This document shows positions 42,319 to 51,447 of a stretch of 64,000 bases of DNA, piece after piece. Position numbers and translations under genes: made by a program. The DNA is taken from positions 372,001 through 436,000 of the forward strand of contig NZ_SJPS01000003.1 of NCBI RefSeq assembly GCF_007860015.1. Direction: 5' to 3'. The stretch's first letter is position 1, and the number at the start of each line of letters is the position of its first letter. The notes under the pieces are model-generated. The model was not told where the DNA came from. It searched no databases and saw only the letters and a list, made by a program, of their open reading frames with translations. This DNA is from Bythopirellula polymerisocia (GTDB taxonomy: Bacteria; Planctomycetota; Planctomycetia; Pirellulales; Lacipirellulaceae).

Positions 42319-42880
42319 GAGTGCCTGATCTTGTAGGAACTTGATTTTATGATGAACAAGTATTTCAAGCAGCCACTATACTCTGAGTGATGGAGAAGTT
42401 GGTTCACCTCTGAAGAATTGCGATTAGAAAAAGGCTTTTTAACAAATTAGCAGTACTACTGCAGTTGAGGGAGCAGGAAATAACTTTCTCATCCGAAAAC
42501 ATTAGTTGAATGCATTAAAATGAGTTTCACCTGAACGCTACAGAATGGCAAGCTACCCGGAGATTAAGTCCACTGCAGTCTTTCCTCGGAGTTGCCATCG
42601 GTATTTCTAGGAAAATACCAAGAAAACTGTCGGATTATGCTCTGTCTGCACCCTTATGTATAGCGGTATAGCCACTGCTATGCTCCAGAAGATTGATTAC
42701 AACCGATGTTTTGTGCTTAGACGCTTGGCTATTTGCTGCTGGATAGTTACATCGATTGAAATTTCTTAATGTAGAGGTGCCAAGTTTGAGGCGTTGAATT
42801 AGTTGCCTTTGTTGAGGCCTAGTCTCTTACAACTAAGAATGGCTCCCTAGATTTAATTCATTAGATTCAGAAAGCGGATC
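42319..42880. other. Junction between element 2 and the catabolic operon, no gene
   Basis: About 560 AT-rich bases without a plausible coding frame. It contains the degenerate tRNA-3'-like sequence at 42771-42792 and should hold the promoter of the operon starting at 42881. Confidence 0.6.
42771..42792 (+). repeat. Degenerate tRNA-Val 3'-like sequence, possible right end of element 2
   Basis: GTAGAGGT followed after two bases by CAAGTT and GA matches the tRNA-Val segment at 9767-9788 in about 17 of 22 positions without gaps, in the same orientation. It sits between the last element 2 gene and the chromosomal operon. The match is short, so it may be chance. Confidence 0.35.
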
Positions 42881-45622
42881 ATGTTCACTAGGCTGCCACA
42901 ATCGTTTAGCAGATACTTGACCGTCGTGCTCCTACTAGTTGGTTTGGTTTCTCAACATTCCTTGGTGGCGGAGCAAACCGGTGCCGACGACATCTCCAAC
43001 CCAACTCGGCAGACGACGCTCTTAAACTCCGATTGGCGGTTCGAGCTTGACGGTACGATTGAAGGCCAAGACCCGAACTTAGATGACTCACAATGGTTGC
43101 CTCTAAGATTGCCTCATACATGGAACACAGAAGATTCATTCGACGAAGATCCCGGTTATCGTAGAAATGCATCATGGTATCGCAGGAATCTTGTTACCCC
43201 CGAAAACCTAGGTGACGAACACCTTTATCTGCGCTTCGAGGGAGTGAACCAGCGAGCTGAAGTGTATGTCAATGGACAACTTGCTACTCATCATGTGGGA
43301 GGGTACACGGCATTTGTATGTGATATTACGAGCCTGCTGAATCCTACTCCTGGCGCCAGCAATCTCATTGCAGTGCGCGTAGATAATAGCTGGGATCCTG
43401 ATGTTCCGCCGATTGCGAAAATCAACTTTACCATCTACGGGGGAATCTATCGTAATGTGCATCTGCTCAGAGTGGACCCTGTGCATATCGCTGTGAATGA
43501 TTTTGCTTCTCCAGGAGTCTTTATCGACACGCTTCTTGTCACACGTAAGGAAGCCTGTGTTCGCATTCGGGGATTGGTCGAAAATCAAGATGCCTCTTCT
43601 CACGACTGTACGGTAATCAACACTATCCTCTCGCCTGAGGGACGGGAAGTCGGATCAGCGCGCACCGAGTTGACGATCCCTGAAACGGGTCGCTCGGAAT
43701 TTGAAACGACAGTTGGCTTACAAGAAACGCCACAACTCTGGTCGCCAGACAATGCGGTTCTCTATCGAGTCAAAACGGAAGTCCTGGTGGAGGGAATCGT
43801 TCGGGATTTGGTGACCAATGATTTCGGGATTCGGTGGTTCCATTTCGATCCGGAGCAAGGTTTCATTCTCAATGGGGAACACCTGTACCTGAAGGGAACG
43901 AATCGCCATCAAGATCGTGAAGGGTTTGGCAACGCGTTGACTGACGAGCAACATCGTGAAGACCTGGAGCTCATCAAACAGATGGGGGCAAATTTCCTGC
44001 GACTTGGCCATTATCCTCAAGCACCAGCCGTGCTCGACTCTGCGGATAAGTTAGGGCTTCTGTTGTGGGAAGAGATACCCGTGCTGACACGAATTTCTGA
44101 GTCTGATGCCTTCCGCCAAAATTCCCTGCATATGCTCGAAGAGATGATTAAGCAGCATTTCAACCATCCTTCGATCATTGTGTGGGGATCCATGAACGAG
44201 ATATTTCTTCGCAATGGGGATGGGACCCGCTCGGAGCCAAGCGAAGCGTATTCAGCCAAAGTTTCCAAACTAGCCCACGACCTGGATGCCCGGATTCGCC
44301 AACTTGATCCAGGCAGAGTCTCCACAATGGCGTTCCATGACAGTCGCCAATATGACAAACTCAGCATGCTGGATATTCCTCAGCTCGTGGCGTTCAACCG
44401 ATATTTCGGCTGGTATGGGGGAGGATTGTCATCATTTGGACGTGAACTGGATCGGCAACATCAGGCAGGTCCCGAACGACCACTATTCATTAGTGAATAT
44501 GGTGCTGGCAGCGATCGTCGGCTCAACTCTATCGATCCTCAGCGGATGGACTTCACCAACAGCTATCAACAAGCGTTTGCCGAAGGCCATCTGCGTCAAA
44601 TTAAGGAACGTCCATATCTATCGGGAGCGGCCTGGTGGAACCAGTTCGACTTCGGGAACCCCTACAATCAAGACACGATTCCGGGGATTAATCAGAAGGG
44701 CCTCATGTACTTTGATCGTACGCCTAAGGATACCTATTATCTATTTCAGGCCAACTTTAGTGACGAGCCGGTCCTGCACATCGCCAGCCGAGATTGGCCC
44801 ATTCGAATTGCGTATCCGTCGCCTAAATCAAACGACTCCGCAGAGCCGCCTTTCGAGCACGCAATTAAGGTTTACAGCAACGCTGATTCTGTTGAGCTTG
44901 TTGTGAATGGGACGAGTGTGGGTAGCAGACAGCCCGATGACGTTTGCGCAGCAACATGGAAAGTGCCATTGCAGGAGGGAGTCAATCAGATCGCAGCTCA
45001 AGCGAAATTCGATGAGAAGATTGTCAGTGATGAGATGGAAATCGAATCTAGGGGCATGCCCACAAACCTTGCAAAGGAAGGGGATCCATTTGATGCACTC
45101 TATGTGAACGTCGGCTCGCACGTCGAGTTTCGAGATCACAAGGACCACATTTGGATACCGGACCAATCCTATCAATCGGGTGGTTGGGGGCACGTCGCAG
45201 GCAAGCCCCGAGAACTGAGTGCCGAGGGGTCACGAAAGAGCGTTGATGTGTTTAATACGGATGAGGATCCACTCTACCAATCCTTTCTGGTGGGTATCAA
45301 TCAGTATCGCTTTGACTTGCCGGATGGTCGTTACCGTGTGACGCTGAAGATGAACGACTACGAGAATTCTGACCCGGCAACGAGGGTATTCGATATCAAA
45401 GTGAATAATGAACCGGTCGTCGAGAATCTTGACTTGGCTATGCAGGCAGATAAGCAAACCGCTTTGGTAACGGAGCATGTTGTCGAAGTTTCTGAGGGCA
45501 AGGGGCTCATTGTGGATTTTGTCCCAGTAGCTGGAGAACCAGTCTTGAGTGGTATTTCGGTTGTGAGGGAAACACCTACAATCAAGTCCGCTGGCGTAAC
45601 ACGAAGCGAGACCGATCGCTAG
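42881..45622 (+). CDS. Secreted glycoside hydrolase family 2 enzyme with malectin-like C-terminus
   Basis: 913 aa. After a signal peptide (YLTVVLLLVGLVSQHSLVA), a sugar-binding jelly roll (residues 45-200, WYRRNLVTPENLG, RAEVYVNGQLATHHVGGYT), an immunoglobulin-like domain and a TIM barrel follow the GH2 order. GTNRHQDREGFGNALT and LRLGHYPQ are family motifs. The acid/base is Glu440 in WGSMNEIF and the nucleophile Glu539 in LFISEYGAGS. A DUF4982-like domain (residues 655-735) and a malectin-like carbohydrate domain (from 740 to the end) follow. Substrate could be a beta-galactoside or beta-glucuronide; the operon favours a uronide (inference). It is the first gene of a catabolic operon. Confidence 0.9.
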   Translation: MFTRLPQSFSRYLTVVLLLVGLVSQHSLVAEQTGADDISNPTRQTTLLNSDWRFELDGTIEGQDPNLDDSQWLPLRLPHTWNTEDSFDEDPGYRRNASWYRRNLVTPENLGDEHLYLRFEGVNQRAEVYVNGQLATHHVGGYTAFVCDITSLLNPTPGASNLIAVRVDNSWDPDVPPIAKINFTIYGGIYRNVHLLRVDPVHIAVNDFASPGVFIDTLLVTRKEACVRIRGLVENQDASSHDCTVINTILSPEGREVGSARTELTIPETGRSEFETTVGLQETPQLWSPDNAVLYRVKTEVLVEGIVRDLVTNDFGIRWFHFDPEQGFILNGEHLYLKGTNRHQDREGFGNALTDEQHREDLELIKQMGANFLRLGHYPQAPAVLDSADKLGLLLWEEIPVLTRISESDAFRQNSLHMLEEMIKQHFNHPSIIVWGSMNEIFLRNGDGTRSEPSEAYSAKVSKLAHDLDARIRQLDPGRVSTMAFHDSRQYDKLSMLDIPQLVAFNRYFGWYGGGLSSFGRELDRQHQAGPERPLFISEYGAGSDRRLNSIDPQRMDFTNSYQQAFAEGHLRQIKERPYLSGAAWWNQFDFGNPYNQDTIPGINQKGLMYFDRTPKDTYYLFQANFSDEPVLHIASRDWPIRIAYPSPKSNDSAEPPFEHAIKVYSNADSVELVVNGTSVGSRQPDDVCAATWKVPLQEGVNQIAAQAKFDEKIVSDEMEIESRGMPTNLAKEGDPFDALYVNVGSHVEFRDHKDHIWIPDQSYQSGGWGHVAGKPRELSAEGSRKSVDVFNTDEDPLYQSFLVGINQYRFDLPDGRYRVTLKMNDYENSDPATRVFDIKVNNEPVVENLDLAMQADKQTALVTEHVVEVSEGKGLIVDFVPVAGEPVLSGISVVRETPTIKSAGVTRSETDR

Positions 45623-45671
45623 CTGTTGTTCAGAATAGGGACATGTCAGGGTAGTCTTAGAAGGGGTGAAC

Positions 45672-46448
45672 ATGGGCCAGGAGTCGCAGAATCGCTCACA
45701 ACAATGGCTGGAAGATCAAATCGCAATAGTCACGGGTGGCGGGACAGGCATTGGACTTGCGATTTCACTCGGCTTGAGTCAAGCAGGGGCACGAGTTGTT
45801 CTCCTAGGCCGTCGAGAGGGTGTACTGCAAGAGGCCGCTCGCTCCATCGGATCCCAGGCGACGTGTGAAGTTTACGACGTGAAGCAGACGGCTGGCTCGG
45901 ACCAACTAATTGAGCGTATTAGTGATAAAGTTGGAACCCCCACAATTCTCATTAATAACGCTGGGATACATCTGAAAAAGCCAGCACTAGAAACCTCGGA
46001 TGAGGAGTTTGATGCCGTCATCCAGACCCACGTGAATGGCGCGTTTGCGCTGTCACGCAGTGCTGCTCGACGCATGGCAAAGTTAAAGCAGGGGTCGATT
46101 GTTTTCGTCTCCTCGATGGCTGCAATTTTTGGCATCCCGCAGGTCGTGGCCTACTCAGCAGCCAAGACTGCCCAGATTGGGCTTGTCAGGGCGTTGGCAT
46201 CGGAGTGTTCTGTTCATGGAGTCCGCGTGAACGCGATTGCCCCTGGTTGGATCGAAACGGAGATGTCAAAGAAAGCGTTCGACCAGGATCCAGCCCGGCG
46301 AGAACGTGTATTGCAGCGCACACCTCTTAACCGCCTGGGCAAGCCCGAAGAAATTGCTAGCGTAGTGACCTTTCTTTGTTCCGAGGCAGCCAGCTTCGTT
46401 AATGGCGTGGTGCTCCCCGTCGATGGTGGAGCGAGCATTGGATTTTGA
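45672..46448 (+). CDS. Short-chain dehydrogenase/reductase (KduD or gluconate-5-dehydrogenase type)
   Basis: 258 aa from ATG at 45672, five bases after AAGGGG; a GTG at 45666 is in frame. NAD(P)-binding TGGGTGIG, NNAG, catalytic Ser in FVSSMAAI, YSAAK with Tyr and Lys, and IAPGWIETEM. In its operon with a mannonate dehydratase it probably interconverts a keto-uronate and its alcohol (fructuronate/mannonate type or KduD-type reaction); the exact substrate cannot be read from the sequence. Cytoplasmic. Confidence 0.85.
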   Translation: MGQESQNRSQQWLEDQIAIVTGGGTGIGLAISLGLSQAGARVVLLGRREGVLQEAARSIGSQATCEVYDVKQTAGSDQLIERISDKVGTPTILINNAGIHLKKPALETSDEEFDAVIQTHVNGAFALSRSAARRMAKLKQGSIVFVSSMAAIFGIPQVVAYSAAKTAQIGLVRALASECSVHGVRVNAIAPGWIETEMSKKAFDQDPARRERVLQRTPLNRLGKPEEIASVVTFLCSEAASFVNGVVLPVDGGASIGF

Positions 46449-46481
46449 TATGCCATTCGTTATGACGGAATTAATTAACTC

Positions 46482-47549
46482 ATGAAACTCGGCCTTGGGC
46501 TTTACCGACGAATGCTGACTACGCAAAACTTTCGTTTTGCGAAGCAAGCCGGTTGCACGCATATTGTCGCCCACTTGGTTGACTATTTCCCAGAGGGAAA
46601 GCTGCATGGAACGGATAATACTCGGACCTGGGGAGTCACACAAAATCAGGGTCGCCTCTGGTCTGAGGAAGAATTATCCGACCTCAAGCGAGCCATCAAT
46701 GCTGAAGGGCTCGAATTGGAGGCTATCGAGAATTTTGACCCGTCGCATTGGCACGATGTCCTCTTGGACGGGCCGCAACGGGAGCAGCAACTAGAGGGTC
46801 TAAAGACAATTATTCGTCGCATGGGCAAGGTGGGTATTCCTGTAGTGGGGTATAACTTTAGCCTTGCCGGAGTATGGGCTCACCGAGAGGTGCCATGTGC
46901 CCGCGGCGGTGCAATCGCCGTTGAGTTCGAAGCACTTCCGGAAGATCAGCAGCCCCCGATTCCTCATGGCCAGGTCTGGAACATGACCTACGATCCAGAT
47001 GCACAGACTGGAAACATAGGAACGGTTACTGAAAAGCAACTGTGGGACCGTTTAAGTCACTTCTTGAACGAGCTAGTCCCCGTGGCGGAAGATAGCGGTG
47101 TCCGCCTCGCAGCCCATCCTGACGATCCTCCCATGCCGACATTGCGTCACACGGCACGGTTGGTGCATCAATCGCGGTACTATGATCGGCTGCTCGAATT
47201 GGTGCCCAGCAGCGCGAATGCCTTGGAATTCTGTCTTGGTTCATTGCAAGAAATGACTGAAGGCAATGTATACGAAGCAGTCGACCACTTTAGCTCGCTC
47301 GGAAAGATCGCTTACATCCACTTCCGCAACGTACGCGGCAAGGTTCCTCACTACAAAGAAGTCTTTGTTGATGAGGGGGATCTCGACATGCTCAAGGTTC
47401 TCAAGATTCTCAAGAAGAACAATTACCAGGGCGTCATCATCCCAGACCATACGCCTCAGATGGACTGTGCAGCCCCTTGGCATGCTGGAATGGCTCATGC
47501 CTTGGGCTATATCCGTGCAGCAATTCAGACCCTCGAAGAGACCGAATGA
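46482..47549 (+). CDS. uxuA: Mannonate dehydratase
   Basis: 355 aa. A TIM-barrel protein of the UxuA family: GLGLYRRMLTTQNFRFAKQAG, HIVAHLVDYF, VVGYNFSLAGVW, RLAAHPDDPP, LEFCLGSLQEM, IAYIHFRNVRG and IIPDHTPQM. Metal-binding Cys/His residues lie in these segments. It dehydrates D-mannonate to 2-keto-3-deoxy-D-gluconate in uronate catabolism. The stop overlaps the TRAP solute-binding gene (ATGA), so uptake and catabolism are translationally linked. Confidence 0.93.
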   Translation: MKLGLGLYRRMLTTQNFRFAKQAGCTHIVAHLVDYFPEGKLHGTDNTRTWGVTQNQGRLWSEEELSDLKRAINAEGLELEAIENFDPSHWHDVLLDGPQREQQLEGLKTIIRRMGKVGIPVVGYNFSLAGVWAHREVPCARGGAIAVEFEALPEDQQPPIPHGQVWNMTYDPDAQTGNIGTVTEKQLWDRLSHFLNELVPVAEDSGVRLAAHPDDPPMPTLRHTARLVHQSRYYDRLLELVPSSANALEFCLGSLQEMTEGNVYEAVDHFSSLGKIAYIHFRNVRGKVPHYKEVFVDEGDLDMLKVLKILKKNNYQGVIIPDHTPQMDCAAPWHAGMAHALGYIRAAIQTLEETE

Positions 47550-48586
47550 CAATAGAGAGGCCTGACTTGAGTAAATTCACATCGAACTTGATTTTGGGAA
47601 TTCTCAGCAGTCTGCTTGTGATGACGGCCTATGCATCACATCTGCAAAACCAGCGTGAAACCACAAGCCATGCAAACGGTGAACACGTCGTACTACGACT
47701 GGCTCACAGCTTGGATGTACAGCATCCTGTGCATAAGGCCATGCAAGAAATGGCGGATGCGGTTCACAAGCGAACCAACGGAAGTCTTGAGATTCAAATC
47801 TATCCCAACGGTCAATTGGGAAATGAATCCGAGTGCGTGGAACAGATGCTGCAAGGGGCACTAGAGATGGTGAAGATTTCCGCGGCTACATTAGAAAACT
47901 TCGTTCCGGACATGGCCGTTTTCGGAATCCCCTACTTATTCCGGGACGAGGTGCATTTTTGGCACGCGCTCGATGGCGACGTCGGGCGCGAATTGCTGCT
48001 TGCTGGCGAGCCAACTGGCATTAGGGGGTTATGCTACTACGACGCGGGAAGTCGCAATTTCTACACGGTCAATCGACCTATCCTCGTTCCCAACGATCTG
48101 AGAAACTTGAAGATTCGCGTGATGCAGAGTCGTACCTCCATGGACATGATCCAAGCCTTAGGGGGTGCCCCAACCCCGATCGCCTGGGGAGAACTCTACA
48201 CGGCGCTGCAACAAGGCGTAGTGGACGGGGCAGAGAACAATCTACCGAGCTATTACTCAAGTCGGCACTTTGAAGTGTGCAAAGAGCTTTCTCTTAGTGA
48301 GCATACACGTATCCCTGATGTGCTTCTCATCGGTAGCTCAAGTTGGGATTCGCTTTCACTACGCCATCAGAAGATACTTCAGGAGGCCGCCAACCTGTCG
48401 AGCCAATTAGAACGTCGACTGTGGCAAGAGGAGTCTGCGAAGGCACTTGAAGCGGTTGAAAGAGCAGGAGCACACGTAAATCACCCTGAAAGGGATCCTT
48501 TTGTGAAGCTCGCATTACCCATGCAAGAACTACTTTCTGAGGGCCCAATAGGAGATATTGTCAGACGGATTCAAGAAGTTCCATGA
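47546..48586 (+). CDS. dctP: TRAP transporter solute-binding protein
   Basis: 346 aa from the ATGA overlap at 47546. N-terminal membrane/signal segment (NLILGILSSLLVMTAYAS), then LRLAHSLDVQHPVHKAMQEM, TNGSLEIQIYPNGQLGNE, the conserved YTALQQGVVDGAENNLPSYY and an Arg in LKIRVMQS that binds the substrate carboxylate. Periplasmic receptor for an organic acid; with uxuA a sugar acid such as glucuronate or a derived uronate is likely. Confidence 0.93.
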   Translation: MTIERPDLSKFTSNLILGILSSLLVMTAYASHLQNQRETTSHANGEHVVLRLAHSLDVQHPVHKAMQEMADAVHKRTNGSLEIQIYPNGQLGNESECVEQMLQGALEMVKISAATLENFVPDMAVFGIPYLFRDEVHFWHALDGDVGRELLLAGEPTGIRGLCYYDAGSRNFYTVNRPILVPNDLRNLKIRVMQSRTSMDMIQALGGAPTPIAWGELYTALQQGVVDGAENNLPSYYSSRHFEVCKELSLSEHTRIPDVLLIGSSSWDSLSLRHQKILQEAANLSSQLERRLWQEESAKALEAVERAGAHVNHPERDPFVKLALPMQELLSEGPIGDIVRRIQEVP

Positions 48587-49131
48587 GTGATCTCCGGCAG
48601 CACCTTCGATCCGCCTTGAATTTCCTCCTAGAATGGGTGGTTGTACTCTGCTTCACGGCACTCGTATTGGATGTATTGTGGGGCATTGTGTCGCGATATC
48701 TCCTGGGGAGCCAAAGTCCCTGGACCGATGAACTGGCGACTACCTTGATGATCTGGGTCGCACTCCTGGGTGCCGCACTGGCTTATAGCGAAAACCGCCA
48801 TCTTGGCCTGGATGTCCTGTTTGCACAGCTGCATCCAGATACCCAGAGAGTAAATGCAATTCTGGCAGATATCCTTGTGGCGATCTTTGCCGCAACCGTC
48901 ATGGTCTCCGGAGGATGGTTCAATGCCTATGAAACTCTCTTAACGAAGCAGTTTTTACCAGCACTGGGATGGCTCAAAGGCTACGTTTACCTGGCGATGC
49001 CACTGAGTGGATTGATTATTTTGTATTACAGCCTGGATGATTGCTGGTCACGACTCGTGGAGCCTGCACCTCCGTTGAGTTCCGAGGGTGAAACCTGTTC
49101 CCTCTCTACGCCGCAGAAAGGTGAAGCGTGA
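48583..49131 (+). CDS. dctQ: TRAP transporter small permease
   Basis: 182 aa, ATGA overlap with dctP. Four membrane helices (LEWVVVLCFTALVLDVLW, ELATTLMIWVALLGAALAY, ILADILVAIFAATVMVSGG, GYVYLAMPLSGLIILYY). SRYLLGSQSPWTDELA is typical of DctQ. It forms the membrane complex with DctM. Confidence 0.92.
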   Translation: MSDLRQHLRSALNFLLEWVVVLCFTALVLDVLWGIVSRYLLGSQSPWTDELATTLMIWVALLGAALAYSENRHLGLDVLFAQLHPDTQRVNAILADILVAIFAATVMVSGGWFNAYETLLTKQFLPALGWLKGYVYLAMPLSGLIILYYSLDDCWSRLVEPAPPLSSEGETCSLSTPQKGEA

Positions 49132-50423
49132 CCCTTCCTGCAGGAATCTTGCTATTGGCTTTTTTTCTCTTGTTGTTGCTCAATGTTCCGATCGCGTTTG
49201 CGATTGGCATTGCCTCAGCACTTGCGATCCATTCTGCGGGCGATGCACCTACTACTTACATTGTAGCGCAACGGATGATAGGAGGTATCGACAGCTTTCC
49301 TCTGCTCGCAATTCCGCTATTCATCTTGGCGGGAAATATCATGGGGCGCGGTGGAGTGGCTTCTAGGCTGGTGCAGTTGGCCAACGCCTTGGTCGGCTCG
49401 CTGCCGGGAGGATTAGCCTATGTGAACACTCTGACTTGCATGTTGTTCGGTTCGATCTCAGGGTCCTCGGCAGCGGCCATCTCTTCGATTGGCGGCTTCA
49501 TGATTCCAGAGATGGAGAAAGCGGGCTATCGCAAAGAGTTCAGTGTTGCCCTCACGACTTGTGCGGCGACGACGGGACTCATCATTCCTCCCAGCAACAT
49601 CATGATCGTCTATGCTGTCGTGGCGCAGAATGTGTCGATTGCAGCACTCTTTGTTGCTGGCGTCTTGCCGGGGATTGCATTCGGATTGTCGCTCATGTTG
49701 GTTGCAGCAATTTTCTGCGGTCGCCATGCGAAAGACCAAATCGTGATAGCCAATCAGGTTAGCTTGGTGAAAGCGGCCCTCTCGGCAATTCCCAGCCTCA
49801 TGTTGATCGTGATCGTACTAGGCGGCATCCTGGGTGGTTTTTTTTCTGCGACCGAGGCCTCTGCCATGGCAGTTGCCTACGCATATTTTTTGGCGTGCAT
49901 CGTTTATCGGGAGCTAAAACACAAAGAGTTGCACACCGTTTTGGTTGATTCGGGGAAGACAACCGCAGTCGTGTTGCTGCTAATCGGGGCCAGCCAGGCG
50001 ATGAGCTGGTTCCTGGTTGCTTCCCAGATTCCTCAAGCAGTAAGCGAAGCCCTTTTGCAACTGACCGACAATCGCCTGACGTTGTTACTACTGATCAACA
50101 TACTCTTGTTAGGAGTAGGAATTGTGCTGGACATGACTCCCGCGGTCCTGATTGCCACCCCAATCTTTCTCCCCGCCGTCATGGAGCTTGGCGTTAGTCC
50201 TGTCCATTTCGGCATCATCATGATCGCCAACCTTTGTATTGGGCTCTGTACGCCACCCGTCGGAACCTGTTTGTTTCTCGGCTGCAGTGTGGGCAATGTC
50301 CCGATATCTAAGGTGACGCGAAGTATGCTTCCGTTTTATGCTGCCATGATTGTGGCTCTAGCCGTTATCACCTATTGGCCGAGTCTGTCGCTCATACTTC
50401 CGCGGATGATGGGGTTAGTTTAA
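49128..50423 (+). CDS. dctM: TRAP transporter large permease
   Basis: 431 aa with GTG start in a GTGA overlap with dctQ. About twelve hydrophobic helices; family motifs FPLLAIPLFILAGNIMGRGG, MLFGSISGSSAAAISSIGG, TTGLIIPPSNIMIVYA and NLCIGLCTPPVGTCLF. Sodium- or proton-driven import of the DctP ligand. The stop overlaps the next start (TAATG). Confidence 0.94.
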   Translation: MTLPAGILLLAFFLLLLLNVPIAFAIGIASALAIHSAGDAPTTYIVAQRMIGGIDSFPLLAIPLFILAGNIMGRGGVASRLVQLANALVGSLPGGLAYVNTLTCMLFGSISGSSAAAISSIGGFMIPEMEKAGYRKEFSVALTTCAATTGLIIPPSNIMIVYAVVAQNVSIAALFVAGVLPGIAFGLSLMLVAAIFCGRHAKDQIVIANQVSLVKAALSAIPSLMLIVIVLGGILGGFFSATEASAMAVAYAYFLACIVYRELKHKELHTVLVDSGKTTAVVLLLIGASQAMSWFLVASQIPQAVSEALLQLTDNRLTLLLLINILLLGVGIVLDMTPAVLIATPIFLPAVMELGVSPVHFGIIMIANLCIGLCTPPVGTCLFLGCSVGNVPISKVTRSMLPFYAAMIVALAVITYWPSLSLILPRMMGLV

Positions 50424-51358
50424 TGAGCAATGTTCAAAGTCCAATGAATAATAGACGATCTTGGGGAAATCACATGTTAATCTGTTGCAAACCGATCGCA
50501 ATCAGCGTTCCTTCAACGCCCCTCCTTCTCACGGCGATGCTGTTAATGATTCTGCCCGTGGCGAAATGTTTTGCAGAGGTCCGAATCGAGAAAGGAGTTG
50601 AGTTTCTCTCGCCGGGACGCAAGGAAATGGCCGATCTCTATTTGCCAGCGAACTCAAAGCCTGGTGAGCTACGCCCGGCGGTGGTCATCATTCATGGCGG
50701 TGGTTGGAATGGCGGTAAACGCGATGCGAAACGCGAGATCAACATTGGCACGAATCTCGCGATCCATGGCTACGTCGGAATGAGCATTGACTACACTCTG
50801 GCCTCCAAGACACGAGCGACTTGGCCGCAGAATCTCCACGACTGTAAAACGGCAGTCCGCTGGTTGCGAATGAACGCTGAGCGACTTCAGATCGATCCTA
50901 AGCGAATAGGCGTTATCGGTGGCTCGGCAGGGGGACACCTTGCAGCTATGGTTGCATTTACGATGCCGGAGGATGGTCTGGATCCCCAGGAGCCGTATGG
51001 GGAGTTCTCCTGTCAAGTGCGGTGCTGCGTCGATCTTTACGGTATTTCCAATGTGCCGACTTACCACGATGTTCATATGCTAGGTAAATCTTTTAAGGAG
51101 GCACCGGAACTGTATCGCGCCGCCTCGCCGGTTACTTATGTCCGAGCCGAATCGCCTCCGACCCTGATTCTCCACGGCACGAAAGATACCACGGTGAATC
51201 TGGACCAATCTAAGTTGTTGGCAACCGTATTGAGGCAGGCTGGGGTGGAACACAAGCTGGTCGTGATTCCAGGTGCCGTACACTCTTTTGATCTACAACC
51301 CAAGCAGCGTGACTTGCGTCCGCTCGTGATCGGCTTCTTCGATAAGCATCTCAAGTGA
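50423..51358 (+). CDS. Secreted alpha/beta-hydrolase esterase
   Basis: 311 aa from ATG at 50423 (TAATG with dctM). An internal hydrophobic signal (STPLLLTAMLLMILPVAKCFA) around residues 33-53 makes a long leader. Oxyanion HGGGWNGG, nucleophile Ser in GGSAGGHLA, Asp in LHGTKDTTVN, His in GAVHSFD. This is the acetyl-xylan/feruloyl-type esterase group of short alpha/beta hydrolases. It probably removes acyl groups from the glycan handled by the operon. It faces the GH43 remnant. Confidence 0.85.
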   Translation: MSNVQSPMNNRRSWGNHMLICCKPIAISVPSTPLLLTAMLLMILPVAKCFAEVRIEKGVEFLSPGRKEMADLYLPANSKPGELRPAVVIIHGGGWNGGKRDAKREINIGTNLAIHGYVGMSIDYTLASKTRATWPQNLHDCKTAVRWLRMNAERLQIDPKRIGVIGGSAGGHLAAMVAFTMPEDGLDPQEPYGEFSCQVRCCVDLYGISNVPTYHDVHMLGKSFKEAPELYRAASPVTYVRAESPPTLILHGTKDTTVNLDQSKLLATVLRQAGVEHKLVVIPGAVHSFDLQPKQRDLRPLVIGFFDKHLK

Positions 51359-51447
51359 GGCACAGGTAATTCCTAGATTTCTCACCGAGAAAAAAAACTT
51401 CACGCAGCACTTTCGAGCCGATAGGCTACTCGGCTACGTGGACTGCA

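Larger units (their letters stand above)
32389..42790. mobile_element. Integrative element 2, satellite- or prophage-like, right end uncertain
   Basis: About 10.4 kb, all genes on the + strand: structured leader, integrase, helix-turn-helix protein, DUF1580 protein, AEP/DUF3987 primase, TubC/DUF3820 protein, ParB-methyltransferase, small-terminase-like, large terminase, second tyrosine recombinase. No capsid, portal, tail or lysis gene is present. The right border is placed at the degenerate tRNA-3'-like sequence at 42771-42792; no exact third copy of the 42-base repeat was found up to 42880. Confidence 0.7.
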
